DNA of 7,722 nucleotides from a bacterium (GTDB lineage Bacteria > Auribacterota > UBA3054 > B51-G9): positions 1-7,722 of the forward strand of contig JAOZNZ010000147.1 in assembly GCA_029933535.1 (NCBI GenBank). Reading direction: 5' to 3'. The position numbers and the translations under genes were made by a program. Shown here in pieces: positions 1 through 6,457 of this stretch. The notes under the pieces are model-generated. The model had not been told where the DNA came from, searched no databases, and saw only the letters and a program-made list of their open reading frames with translations. Position 1 is the first letter of the stretch, and every line of letters begins with the position of its first letter.

Positions 1-1373
1 TGTGTTGTACCGTCCTCGGCATACAGCGTTCCCGCAATCGAGGCGGCGCTGAGATCAAGATCAATTGTAAAATCGGGCTGAGCAGGTGTGACGATAAACG
101 TGTGCCAATCGCATAATGGGCCGTCCGGCTCGCTGGCGGCAATAGAATAGGTACCTGTCGGCAGATTGCGGATACCATAGGTGCCATCCGCTCCGGTAGT
201 TAGATTACGGAACTGCCCACCGGGAGCATTGAGCGTGACATTAACCTGAGCTGCCGGGGCGCCTTCGCGATTTACCCGTCCGGCAACGCTACCGGCCGGT
301 TGCATCAGAAGTGTAACCGGCGGAGTCGCCATGCCGGTATTTGTCACTGTCAGATCGGCAAGCATATATCCGTTAGTAACAGCCGTAATAACATAGACCC
401 CCGCGGCCAGGCCGTCAAGAACAAACGTGCCATCCGCACTGCTGTAGACCGGTGTGTCAACCGGTGGAAAGGCGTCGGTACCGATGGACACTCCTGCCAG
501 CGGATTCAGACTGCCGGCTTCCAGCACACTTCCCGTTATGCGGCCCGCGGAGCTGAGCCACAAAGAGGTAGACTGGGCTTCCAGATCGAACGGTATGTTT
601 GCTTCAACAGGCAATGACGCTCCGTACGTGTCGGCCACTGCATACAGAAGGTAGCGACCGGGCTGCAATCCCGTAAGGACAAAAGCCCCCGCATTATCCG
701 CTTCGGTTTCCGTACCGCGCCACGCACCGGGAGAGTAGGGAGGATCGGCAGCATTAATATATACCCTGGCATGACCAACCGGAACAGAACCGGGAGAATA
801 AATGACACCGCTGATAGTGCCGCCGATAGAAACCCCGAACGACTGCTGCAGAATCTGGCCGGCACTCAGGGTGATCGTCATCGGATCAAGCGGTTTCCAG
901 CCATCTGCGGCGGCGGAAAGAGTATAGGTGCCGGGCGGGAGATCAAGTAAGCGGTAATAGCCATCGCTATCAGTAGTTGCGGGAAACAGAGCCAGCGTAT
1001 CAAACGCTTCGGCTATCACTTGCGCGTTTGGAATGCCGGGCCCGTCACTGCCTTCACGGACATAGCCGTGAACGATAGCCGTCTTCGCGGTGACAATGAC
1101 AACCATGTCTCGTATTGGGGCACCCACGGGATCTGAAAGCGTAATAGTACTGAACGGATCGGGCAGATAGCCTTCGACTGACAACGTGTATGTTCCGGGC
1201 GTAACATCCCGGATACCGAAAGAGCCGTCATACCACGTAGCTGTTTGAAATACTTCATTGGATGCGCCCGTGACGCCGGCCTCGGCGGTAATGCGTACAA
1301 GGACTTCGGGTAACGGTTGATTGCTTGAGGTAAGATATACAATACCGCCAACCGAGGCCTGCTGCACGGCTTC
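1..1373 (-). repeat. Tandem carboxypeptidase-regulatory-like domains (five, sixth cut off)
   Basis: Residues from about 1603. Each unit has a first strand of the type GxVxxxxxxPLxxVxV and a closing D-G-x-Y/F-x-(6)-P-G-x-Y-x-L/I pair. The five closings are YDGSFGIRDVTPGTYTLSV, SDGYYRLLDLPPGTYTLSA, NAGAFVLTGLQPGRYLLYA, ADGTFVLDGLAAGVYVITA and ADGTYGIRNLPTGTYSIAA. Units start near 1603, 1697, 1780, 1876 and 1961, and a sixth (SIAGTLYAEDG) starts near 2043 and leaves the window. These are transthyretin-like beta-sandwiches; in extracellular proteins they usually serve as spacers or adhesive domains. Confidence 0.85.
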
Positions 1374-4300
1374 ATAGCCTTCGCGAACCAGGAACGAAAG
1401 GATATCGCGTTCATTCATCAGAGTTAAGCCAAATTGTCTGGCACGGTCGGCCGCGCGCCCCAGAGCGGCAACATACCCGCCGCGCAATGGGCCGGCATCT
1501 GCTTTGAAGCGGCTCCAGGCATTCGACCATAATGGATGCGGGTCAGGACCAGCTACTACCTCACCCAGAGCTGTATAGTTCATTATTGTCGTGTCGTTGG
1601 TATCAAGTATGTATATCTGAAAATCGGCACGGGATACTCCGGTCGCTGTTGCGCGAAACGGAATTGTATAGCGAGAGCCGGGACATAGAATCGCCGGCAG
1701 AGGACTATCCTGAGCCACTCCCAGCCAACTGACGCCGGATAGTGTGCCAGAGGTGGCGTTTTGGTCCCATACTTTAATCCCTGACGATGATCCCTGGACG
1801 GTCAGCAACGGCGCCGGCAAATCCCCATCGCCACTGTTGCGGTATTCGAGATAGCCAGTAAACGCCCGGCCGTCTCGTACGGTTTCCGGCACGATCACAC
1901 TAGTTTCAAGCATGCCGCCCGAGCCGGTGATTATGGTAAACGCATCGGGCAATTGAGCGGTTTGGCCTGCCAGGGCAGCTATGACGGAATACACACCCGG
2001 AGCGGCATCGGCCAGGTTGAATACCGCCTGGGCTAACGTGGCATCTGATATCGCGACGGTGTGCGCCACGATGTCAACCCCTGCAGCGGGACGTAACGTA
2101 ACGCTCATGCCGCTGCCAAACGCAGATCCGCTCAGCGGAATTGAAGCAGAGCCGCTGTTGCCTGCTGTATCTAAACCAATAGACTCAAGCGCGAATACCG
2201 ACGGAGCTGCATTGAGGGTATATCCGAGCGTACCATCAAGTTTTTCCGGCATCAAGCGCAGATAGGCCGTGCGTTTCCGGCCACGCGCGCTTACGGTCAG
2301 GCGGGCATCCGGACTGTTGAGTGCCGCGCTGCGGATATCGTAATTGGTAACCGTCGGCATTGCATCGTATCCGGCAGAAAGCAGACAGCGTCCGCTGTCG
2401 GCTGAAGAATCCAGAGTGACTAACACGCTCTGCGTGGAAGTCAGCTCTATTTTATACCACGCTGCCGCGCCGATTCCGGCAAAACTGTTAGAAACCGTGA
2501 CTCCTTCCTGGAATTCCGGCACATGCAGTTGCGAAGGCATGATGGCTTTGCTTGAATTATTGTAGCTATTGCGCCCTTCGAATATTTCGCCCCGGGCATT
2601 AACTTTGATCTGCCATACCCATGAGCCTTCCGTGCCGCCCGGCACACGCACGACGGCAGACTTTTCCAGTGGCTGGTCGGGCGCGCTTTTTCCGGTTGAC
2701 AAGACCTGTGCTGCTAGAACCGGCACATCCCATTTTCCGGCCGTAACCGGCGCCAGGTATACCGCATCGTGCCAGCTTCCTGAAACGGCGCTACTGCCGA
2801 TATTGGCCACCTGCCAGCTTACTGCTGCTTGCATGCCGGCGGTAACAACCGTATCGCCTTGAATGTTAATGGCCACTAAGTCAATTGGTGACTCGGCATC
2901 TTCCACAAACTCGAATGCCCCGATATCAGCATAAATGTTACTGGCGTTCGGAATGCCGGTCGGCGTTATGCGCGGATTGTTCACGCGCGGATTGCCTTTG
3001 TTGTCCCGTGGCGGAGCGATCAGTGTATCGGCCGCATCAATGCAGGGAGACAGGAACCCGAGTTCATAACTGCCCGCGCCGGTGCCGCGGAAGACCGGAT
3101 TGGTAATGCTGTTGCCGCGCAGCCCGGTCTGATCGGCGGTTCCGCTGTAATCACCGGCACTGGCCTGCGGATTCCATAAAGTACAGTAACTCAGGATAAC
3201 ATCGTCATCACCAGAGTCATGTAAAAGCCCGGCAGTATAACTGCCATATATTATTGTATTATGTGCTCTCAGAATGCCGCCATGAAGAAGCAACCCGACC
3301 CGGTTATCGTCTAAGGTGCAATTCACGACCGTGACTAACGAACCGGGATGGGCGCATATCGCCCGGTCAATTCCGGTAAAAATGCTGTTTACGATTGTAA
3401 CCGGACCACCCCAGGAAAGGATGCCGTCGTAATAAGAATCACGCACAATCGCATTGGAAACGACTAAGTTCGCCGAGCCGTAGGTTTTTATGGTTGCCTT
3501 GCCCGGTCCGCCGGAAGGCCCCCAGCCGCCCAGAGCGGGCCCGCCGCCATAGCGCAGTTCGCACTGATTGAACACGCCCCGGCCGCCGTTTAACAGGATC
3601 CAATGCCAGTCTCCGGCGGCCGCGGTTGTTTGGTTGCCATCACCATTCGAATCGCCGCCGGCGGTGTCATCACGATACGATGTAATAATAACCGGCTGCG
3701 CCACGCTGCCGTTTACGTTAATACGGCCGCCGCTGTTTACGATTATTTGGGTGTCCTCATTGAATTTTACAATCGCTCCGGCAGCTATCGTAAGCGTTAC
3801 GCCGTCCGGCACAGTCACATTACCGGTAATCGAGTGCAATATTTTCGAGGGCCAGACCTGACTCTGTGTCAATTCTCCCGAATGCCCGGTTTTCATATAG
3901 CGGTAATATACATAATCGTTTTCGGTCAGCGTAGCGGTTATGTTCAGAAGAATGCCCAACCAGTCGCCCGGTTCGGGTACACTGGCATCGCCGTCTAAAT
4001 TGTTGTCACCGCCAATACTGTCATCCGCCATGGCGGTCAGGTACACCGGAGCTTCCGCGCTGCCGCTAAATACCAGTGCACTGCTGTCACCGGCCGTTAT
4101 GCTGGCATTGTGGAGAAATTTAACCACCGCGCCGGTAATAATTGTCAGCTGAGACCCATCGATAACAAGCTCTCCGTCTACGGCATGGACAATACCGGCT
4201 TGCCAGACTTCATTAGTGGTAATCGTCCCGGTGTGCCAGACGAGAGAGTTATTGATAGATAAGGACTCTCGTTGCTCTTTCAGTATCTCGCCGGTTTTCG

Positions 4301-6179
4301 CGCTTCGGAATACTAACCGTATTTCATACACGCCATCCGGCCACAAAAGGGTGTCCCAGTTAAATGTGGTTCCGTTTATATTAGAAGCCAGAAGGGTCTC
4401 TTTTCCGTCCTGTATTATGTAAATATCGAGCAGCACATCAGCGGGATCAATGCCCAGAGATTGCCAACTGATAGACTGCAACCCATGCACAACACTGGAA
4501 AAATTCTTGTTAAATGTAAAATAAGGAGCCGACGCATAATATATACTGCCGGAACTGCCAGCCGCAGAACCCCCCGCTCCGGCAACGGTCACTTCGCCGG
4601 TAAACACGTTGTTTTTCCACGTATATACAGCAACACGACCGCCGCCGCCGCCACCGCCCCGGTATCCGTAGCCACCGTCTGCGTTGATTGTTCCCGCGCC
4701 GCTAAATGTTCCTGCATTGACAACTATGCTGCCCCCGGCCCCTGCTCCGTTGATCCAATCAACATCCGGTGCGTTGGCGCTGATTCTGCCATCAAGCTGC
4801 ATGGTTTCCGCCGTGAGCTGCACAACGCCGCCGCCTGAACCGTGATACCCGCCGCCACCGGGGTAAACAGGATACTGATAATCACCATAGGTTTTGCCCG
4901 AAGCGCCACCGCCTAATCCGCCATGACTGCCACCGGCATTGACACCCGCACCACCTTCTTTCGTGTTACCTGCTGTCCGACCCGCAAGATACCCGCGGCC
5001 ATTCACATCTATCGTGCTGTCAGCTGAGATGCGCAGGGTTTCCGTAACAGAAACCTGAAGAGAGTACTCTTCCGTTTCCGTGCAGGGAGCATGCCGCATG
5101 ACAGCTCCTGAGTGTAGTGTTATTGCATTTGCAGATATCGCTAATTGATGATGCGGCTGAACCACAACGCCGTTACCGGCTATGTCAAGAGCATAAACCG
5201 AAAAATCTGTGTCTCCCGGCAGTCCCAGAGGTGTGTATGAACCGACTACGGTTCCGTGACTGTCTATGCGCAACAGAGGGGAACCGCCTTGTTGAGACAG
5301 GTAAATTGTCCCTACCGATCCATATCCATATCCATCCTTGCCATACGCACTGTGGGCAGTAATATTGCTCGCTAGGTCGAATCCGGACGCATCAGTGTAA
5401 TAGATAGCTATGCGCCCGCCGCCACCGCCGCCACCCCAATATCCGGCGCCGCCATTGACGTTGATTGTCCCCGCTCCACTGAGGGTCTGCAGATGCAATT
5501 GGACACTACCACCTGCCCCGGCACCGTTGATCCAATCAACATCCGGTGCGTTGGCGCTGATTCTGCCATCAAGCTGCATGGTTTCCGCCGTGAGTTGTAT
5601 GACTCCGCCGCCTCTCCCACTCCAGCCACCCGCGCCCGGATATTCCGGCAGGGCATAGTCGTCGTACACATCGTTGCGCGCCCCGCCGCCGCCATACCCG
5701 CCGTGGCTCCCGCCGCAATCTCCGCCCGTTCCGCCAAAGTTGGTATTGCCGACTGTATATCCGGGAAGATACCCTCGGCCATTCACATCTATCGCACTGT
5801 TGGACGATACACTCAGCGTGCCGTTGATAATAAGATCAATCGACGGTACCGCCGACGCACTGCAGGACGGATGCGTGAGTATCGCTCCGTTATGCAGAGT
5901 CATCCCGGAAAACGAGTGCTGCCCGTCCACGCTGAGAGTACAACCATTTACGACAATATCCATACCGTCATAGTTAGTATTCCCGGAATTGATAAAAGCG
6001 TTTGATGTAAACTCGACCAGCTCGCCTGCTAAGGTGCCCCACGTAGTGAACGACGAAGTATGGCTGCCGCTTTGCGATACGTAGAGAGTTGCAGCAGAAG
6101 TTACTGCGGTTGACAAAACTGCCGTCATTATTAATAATGTTATGTAGATATGATTATAAATTGTTGTTTCTCTTTTCAT
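1..6179 (-). CDS. Giant secreted multidomain surface protein, 3' end beyond window
   Basis: The frame from the ATG at 6179 to base 1 stays open for 2059 codons and has no stop in the window, so the C-terminus is missing. The start is supported by AGGAGG five bases upstream and by a signal peptide at once. Domain order by residue: signal peptide 1-30; glycine-rich modules 73-295 and 331-549; Ig/Fn3-like about 555-642; 118-residue-period modules about 646-745 and 764-863; beta-helix and DIGAFEF end about 866-1091; CARDB-like about 1097-1212; PPC-like about 1215-1320; IPT/TIG-like about 1325-1417; CARDB-like about 1420-1524; helical segment about 1544-1600; carboxypeptidase-regulatory-like array from about 1603. 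No catalytic motif was seen. From family knowledge such mosaics are exported adhesins or scaffolds; that role is inferred. Domain names come from reading motifs, not from a profile search. The gene is more GC-rich than the transposase upstream and lies on the same strand. Confidence 0.93.
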   Translation of the reverse strand, partial: MKRETTIYNHIYITLLIMTAVLSTAVTSAATLYVSQSGSHTSSFTTWGTLAGELVEFTSNAFINSGNTNYDGMDIVVNGCTLSVDGQHSFSGMTLHNGAILTHPSCSASAVPSIDLIINGTLSVSSNSAIDVNGRGYLPGYTVGNTNFGGTGGDCGGSHGGYGGGGARNDVYDDYALPEYPGAGGWSGRGGGVIQLTAETMQLDGRISANAPDVDWINGAGAGGSVQLHLQTLSGAGTINVNGGAGYWGGGGGGGRIAIYYTDASGFDLASNITAHSAYGKDGYGYGSVGTIYLSQQGGSPLLRIDSHGTVVGSYTPLGLPGDTDFSVYALDIAGNGVVVQPHHQLAISANAITLHSGAVMRHAPCTETEEYSLQVSVTETLRISADSTIDVNGRGYLAGRTAGNTKEGGAGVNAGGSHGGLGGGASGKTYGDYQYPVYPGGGGYHGSGGGVVQLTAETMQLDGRISANAPDVDWINGAGAGGSIVVNAGTFSGAGTINADGGYGYRGGGGGGGRVAVYTWKNNVFTGEVTVAGAGGSAAGSSGSIYYASAPYFTFNKNFSSVVHGLQSISWQSLGIDPADVLLDIYIIQDGKETLLASNINGTTFNWDTLLWPDGVYEIRLVFRSAKTGEILKEQRESLSINNSLVWHTGTITTNEVWQAGIVHAVDGELVIDGSQLTIITGAVVKFLHNASITAGDSSALVFSGSAEAPVYLTAMADDSIGGDNNLDGDASVPEPGDWLGILLNITATLTENDYVYYRYMKTGHSGELTQSQVWPSKILHSITGNVTVPDGVTLTIAAGAIVKFNEDTQIIVNSGGRINVNGSVAQPVIITSYRDDTAGGDSNGDGNQTTAAAGDWHWILLNGGRGVFNQCELRYGGGPALGGWGPSGGPGKATIKTYGSANLVVSNAIVRDSYYDGILSWGGPVTIVNSIFTGIDRAICAHPGSLVTVVNCTLDDNRVGLLLHGGILRAHNTIIYGSYTAGLLHDSGDDDVILSYCTLWNPQASAGDYSGTADQTGLRGNSITNPVFRGTGAGSYELGFLSPCIDAADTLIAPPRDNKGNPRVNNPRITPTGIPNASNIYADIGAFEFVEDAESPIDLVAINIQGDTVVTAGMQAAVSWQVANIGSSAVSGSWHDAVYLAPVTAGKWDVPVLAAQVLSTGKSAPDQPLEKSAVVRVPGGTEGSWVWQIKVNARGEIFEGRNSYNNSSKAIMPSQLHVPEFQEGVTVSNSFAGIGAAAWYKIELTSTQSVLVTLDSSADSGRCLLSAGYDAMPTVTNYDIRSAALNSPDARLTVSARGRKRTAYLRLMPEKLDGTLGYTLNAAPSVFALESIGLDTAGNSGSASIPLSGSAFGSGMSVTLRPAAGVDIVAHTVAISDATLAQAVFNLADAAPGVYSVIAALAGQTAQLPDAFTIITGSGGMLETSVIVPETVRDGRAFTGYLEYRNSGDGDLPAPLLTVQGSSSGIKVWDQNATSGTLSGVSWLGVAQDSPLPAILCPGSRYTIPFRATATGVSRADFQIYILDTNDTTIMNYTALGEVVAGPDPHPLWSNAWSRFKADAGPLRGGYVAALGRAADRARQFGLTLMNERDILSFLVREGYEAVQQASVGGIVYLTSSNQPLPEVLVRITAEAGVTGASNEVFQTATWYDGSFGIRDVTPGTYTLSVEGYLPDPFSTITLSDPVGAPIRDMVVIVTAKTAIVHGYVREGSDGPGIPNAQVIAEAFDTLALFPATTDSDGYYRLLDLPPGTYTLSAAADGWKPLDPMTITLSAGQILQQSFGVSIGGTISGVIYSPGSVPVGHARVYINAADPPYSPGAWRGTETEADNAGAFVLTGLQPGRYLLYAVADTYGASLPVEANIPFDLEAQSTSLWLSSAGRITGSVLEAGSLNPLAGVSIGTDAFPPVDTPVYSSADGTFVLDGLAAGVYVITAVTNGYMLADLTVTNTGMATPPVTLLMQPAGSVAGRVNREGAPAAQVNVTLNAPGGQFRNLTTGADGTYGIRNLPTGTYSIAASEPDGPLCDWHTFIVTPAQPDFTIDLDLSAASIAGTLYAEDGTT
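1380..2537 (-). other. PPC-like, IPT/TIG-like, second CARDB-like and helical segments
   Basis: Residues about 1215-1600. AAWYKIELTSTQSVLVTLDS (about 1235-1255) is PPC-like. GNSGSASIPLSGSAFGSGMS followed by a V-T-L strand (about 1335-1360) is IPT/TIG-like and ends in PDAFTI. ETVRDGRAFTGYLEYRNSGD (about 1427-1446) begins a CARDB-like beta-sandwich. From about 1544, WSNAWSRFKADAG and YVAALGRAADRARQFG to DILSFLVREGYE looks alpha-helical. It is the only clearly helical part of an otherwise beta protein and sits just before the carboxypeptidase-like array. Fold calls here are from pattern only. Confidence 0.55.
2544..2891 (-). other. CARDB-like domain
   Basis: Residues about 1097-1212. It starts PIDLVAINIQGDTVVTAG, has VSWQVANIGSSAVSGSW then DAVYLAP, and ends with WQIKVNARGEIFEGRNSYNN. 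The order (D-L-V-x start, V-x-W-x-V-x-N-x-G, W-x-D-x-V-Y-L, D/E-x-N-x-x-NN end) is that of CARDB adhesion-type beta-sandwiches. It is extracellular by context, and its ligand is unknown. Confidence 0.75.
2907..3584 (-). other. Right-handed parallel beta-helix with choice-of-anchor-Q-type end
   Basis: Residues about 866-1091. Short strands repeat with the pattern of Pbh repeats: NLVVSNAIVRDSYYDGIL, VTIVNSIFTGIDRAI, VTVVNCTLDDNRVGLLL, LRAHNTIIYGSYTAGLL, VILSYCTLWNPQ. After it come NPVFRG, LSPCIDAAD, DNKGNPR and ADIGAFEF at 1084-1091, the order seen at the end of choice-of-anchor-Q beta-helix proteins. Beta-helices in this context either bind or cleave polysaccharide or act as passive stalks. 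I see no obvious active site. Confidence 0.78.
3591..3890 (-). repeat. 118-residue-period module with acidic loop, copy B
   Basis: Residues about 764-863. LTIAAGAIVKF (Lys805), PVIITSYRDDTAGGD with N-G-D-G following (DD pair at 837), and GDWHWI (Trp858) each lie exactly 118 residues after their copy A counterparts, so no net indel separates the two between these landmarks. It leads directly into the beta-helix region. Confidence 0.72.
3945..4244 (-). repeat. 118-residue-period module with acidic loop, copy A
   Basis: Residues about 646-745. It contains LTIITGAVVKF (Lys687), then PVYLTAMADDSIGGDNNLDGD starting at Asp719 of the DD pair, and ends with GDWLGI (Trp740). The D-N-N-x-D-G-D spacing resembles a calcium-binding loop, which is an inference. 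Similar PVxxTSxxDDxxGGDxNxDG...GDW units are known in large extracellular proteins of Planctomycetes and relatives. Confidence 0.72.
4533..5189 (-). repeat. Glycine-rich surface module, copy 2
   Basis: Residues about 331-549. It repeats the plan of copy 1: LDIAGNG (compare MDIVVNG), HSGAVMRHAPC (compare HNGAILTHPSC), IDVNGRGY at 390-397, the Gly/Tyr-rich stretch, LTAETMQLDGRIS from 455, DWINGAGAGGS, the poly-Gly run before Arg515, RVAVY, and GSIYYAS. Outside the central block the two copies have clearly diverged, so the duplication is old apart from the 71-bp identical core listed separately. Confidence 0.8.
4747..4817 (-). repeat. 71-bp exact direct repeat, copy in module 2
   Basis: This block is base-for-base identical to 5524-5594, at a fixed offset of 777 bases (259 codons). 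It encodes LTAETMQLDGRIS through DWINGAG in the same frame, including identical synonymous positions. Both sides diverge immediately at the DNA level. Confidence 0.92.
5295..5963 (-). repeat. Glycine-rich surface module, copy 1
   Basis: Residues about 73-295 of the giant protein. The order of landmarks is: hydrophobic beta repeats (DIVVNG, MTLHNGA, LIINGTLSV), IDVNGRGY at 130-137, a Gly-rich stretch with many GG and Tyr, LTAETMQLDGRIS from 196, DWINGAGAGGS, a run of six glycines before Arg256, then RIAIYY and SVGTIYLS. The same landmarks in the same order recur in copy 2, with DVNGRGY 260 residues and the Arg after the Gly run 259 residues further on. The alternation of short beta strands and Gly-rich turns suggests a beta-solenoid. 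I know no established function for it. Confidence 0.8.
5524..5594 (-). repeat. 71-bp exact direct repeat, copy in module 1
   Basis: Partner of 4747-4817. It covers residues about 196-219 of the giant protein. The identity is at the nucleotide level, whereas the surrounding module sequence differs at many codons. Confidence 0.92.
6090..6179 (-). other. Sec signal peptide of the giant protein
   Basis: Residues 1-30 begin MKRE, a short basic n-region. A hydrophobic core follows (ITLLIMTAVLSTAV, about 13-26), then small residues TSAA. Cleavage is likely after Ala29 or Ala30. The mature protein would open with TLYVSQSG, an opening common in beta-helix surface proteins of PVC-type bacteria. No lipobox cysteine follows, so an SPI-type rather than lipoprotein signal is inferred. 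Confidence 0.85.
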
Positions 6180-6184
6180 CTTTT

Positions 6185-6190
6185 CCTCCT
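6185..6190 (-). promoter_or_regulatory. Ribosome binding site of the giant gene
   Basis: Minus-strand AGGAGG is followed by AAAAG and then the ATG at 6179. This is a near-perfect Shine-Dalgarno with five bases of spacing, and it decides the start codon. Confidence 0.9.
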
Positions 6191-6265
6191 TACCCCAGAG
6201 TTGTTTTTGAACACTACCATCAAACTTTGTAATTGTCACTTAAGTTTAATAGCTTTAATTAAATT

Positions 6266-6299
6266 AAAAAGTTTGAATGATTATTATCAATCATTCAAA
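6266..6299 (-). terminator. Hairpin with T-run, possible terminator after the transposase
   Basis: An 11-bp perfect inverted repeat (arms 6272-6282 and 6289-6299, loop of 6) is followed, in minus-strand reading, by C and five T. This is the layout of a Rho-independent terminator for the transposase, although the stem is AT-rich with only two G/C pairs. It could instead be an element of the IS end or of the giant gene's leader. Confidence 0.45.
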
Positions 6300-6382
6300 T
6301 AACGTTGAGTAAATTATAAAGTGTTAATGCTAAATTAATTATCTGTTAATTAATAAACTTGAGAGTGCCAAGTTCTAAGTTA

Positions 6383-6411
6383 ATTATAGCAGAAACGTTG
6401 GAATATTTAAA
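6383..6411 (-). promoter_or_regulatory. Extended -10 promoter-like sequence facing the giant gene
   Basis: Minus-strand TGCTATAAT (6391-6383) is a perfect extended -10. A weak -35 (TTTAAA, 6411-6406) lies 17 bases upstream. A transcript would start near 6375 and have a leader of roughly 195 bases containing the hairpin. A second TATAAT occurs at 6318-6313 without a good -35. The surroundings are AT-rich, so chance matches are likely and the call is moderate. Confidence 0.42.
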
Positions 6412-6457
6412 GTCCAATTTTTATAATAAAAAAACAATGTATTTATAATTATAACTG

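Noticed and set aside
4747..5594. Possible CRISPR or tandem array from the repeated 71-bp block
   Set aside because: There are only two copies, 777 bases apart, within a coding frame, so these are protein module repeats.
5408..5782. Minus-strand frame of 124 codons, and others at 536-865, 1016-1414, 2447-2647 and 4724-4909
   Set aside because: They are in other frames inside the giant gene, and their Gly/Ala/Arg-rich translations show no family motifs.
5493..6005. Plus-strand frame of 170 codons, and the other plus-strand frames across 300-5973
   Set aside because: They lie antisense to the giant gene, have low-complexity Arg/Pro/Ala-rich translations and no convincing ribosome binding site or domain. 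They are shadows of the GC-rich coding strand.
6191..6457. Small RNA, riboswitch or tRNA in the gap
   Set aside because: Only one simple AT-rich hairpin is visible; no cloverleaf or recognisable riboswitch core was found.
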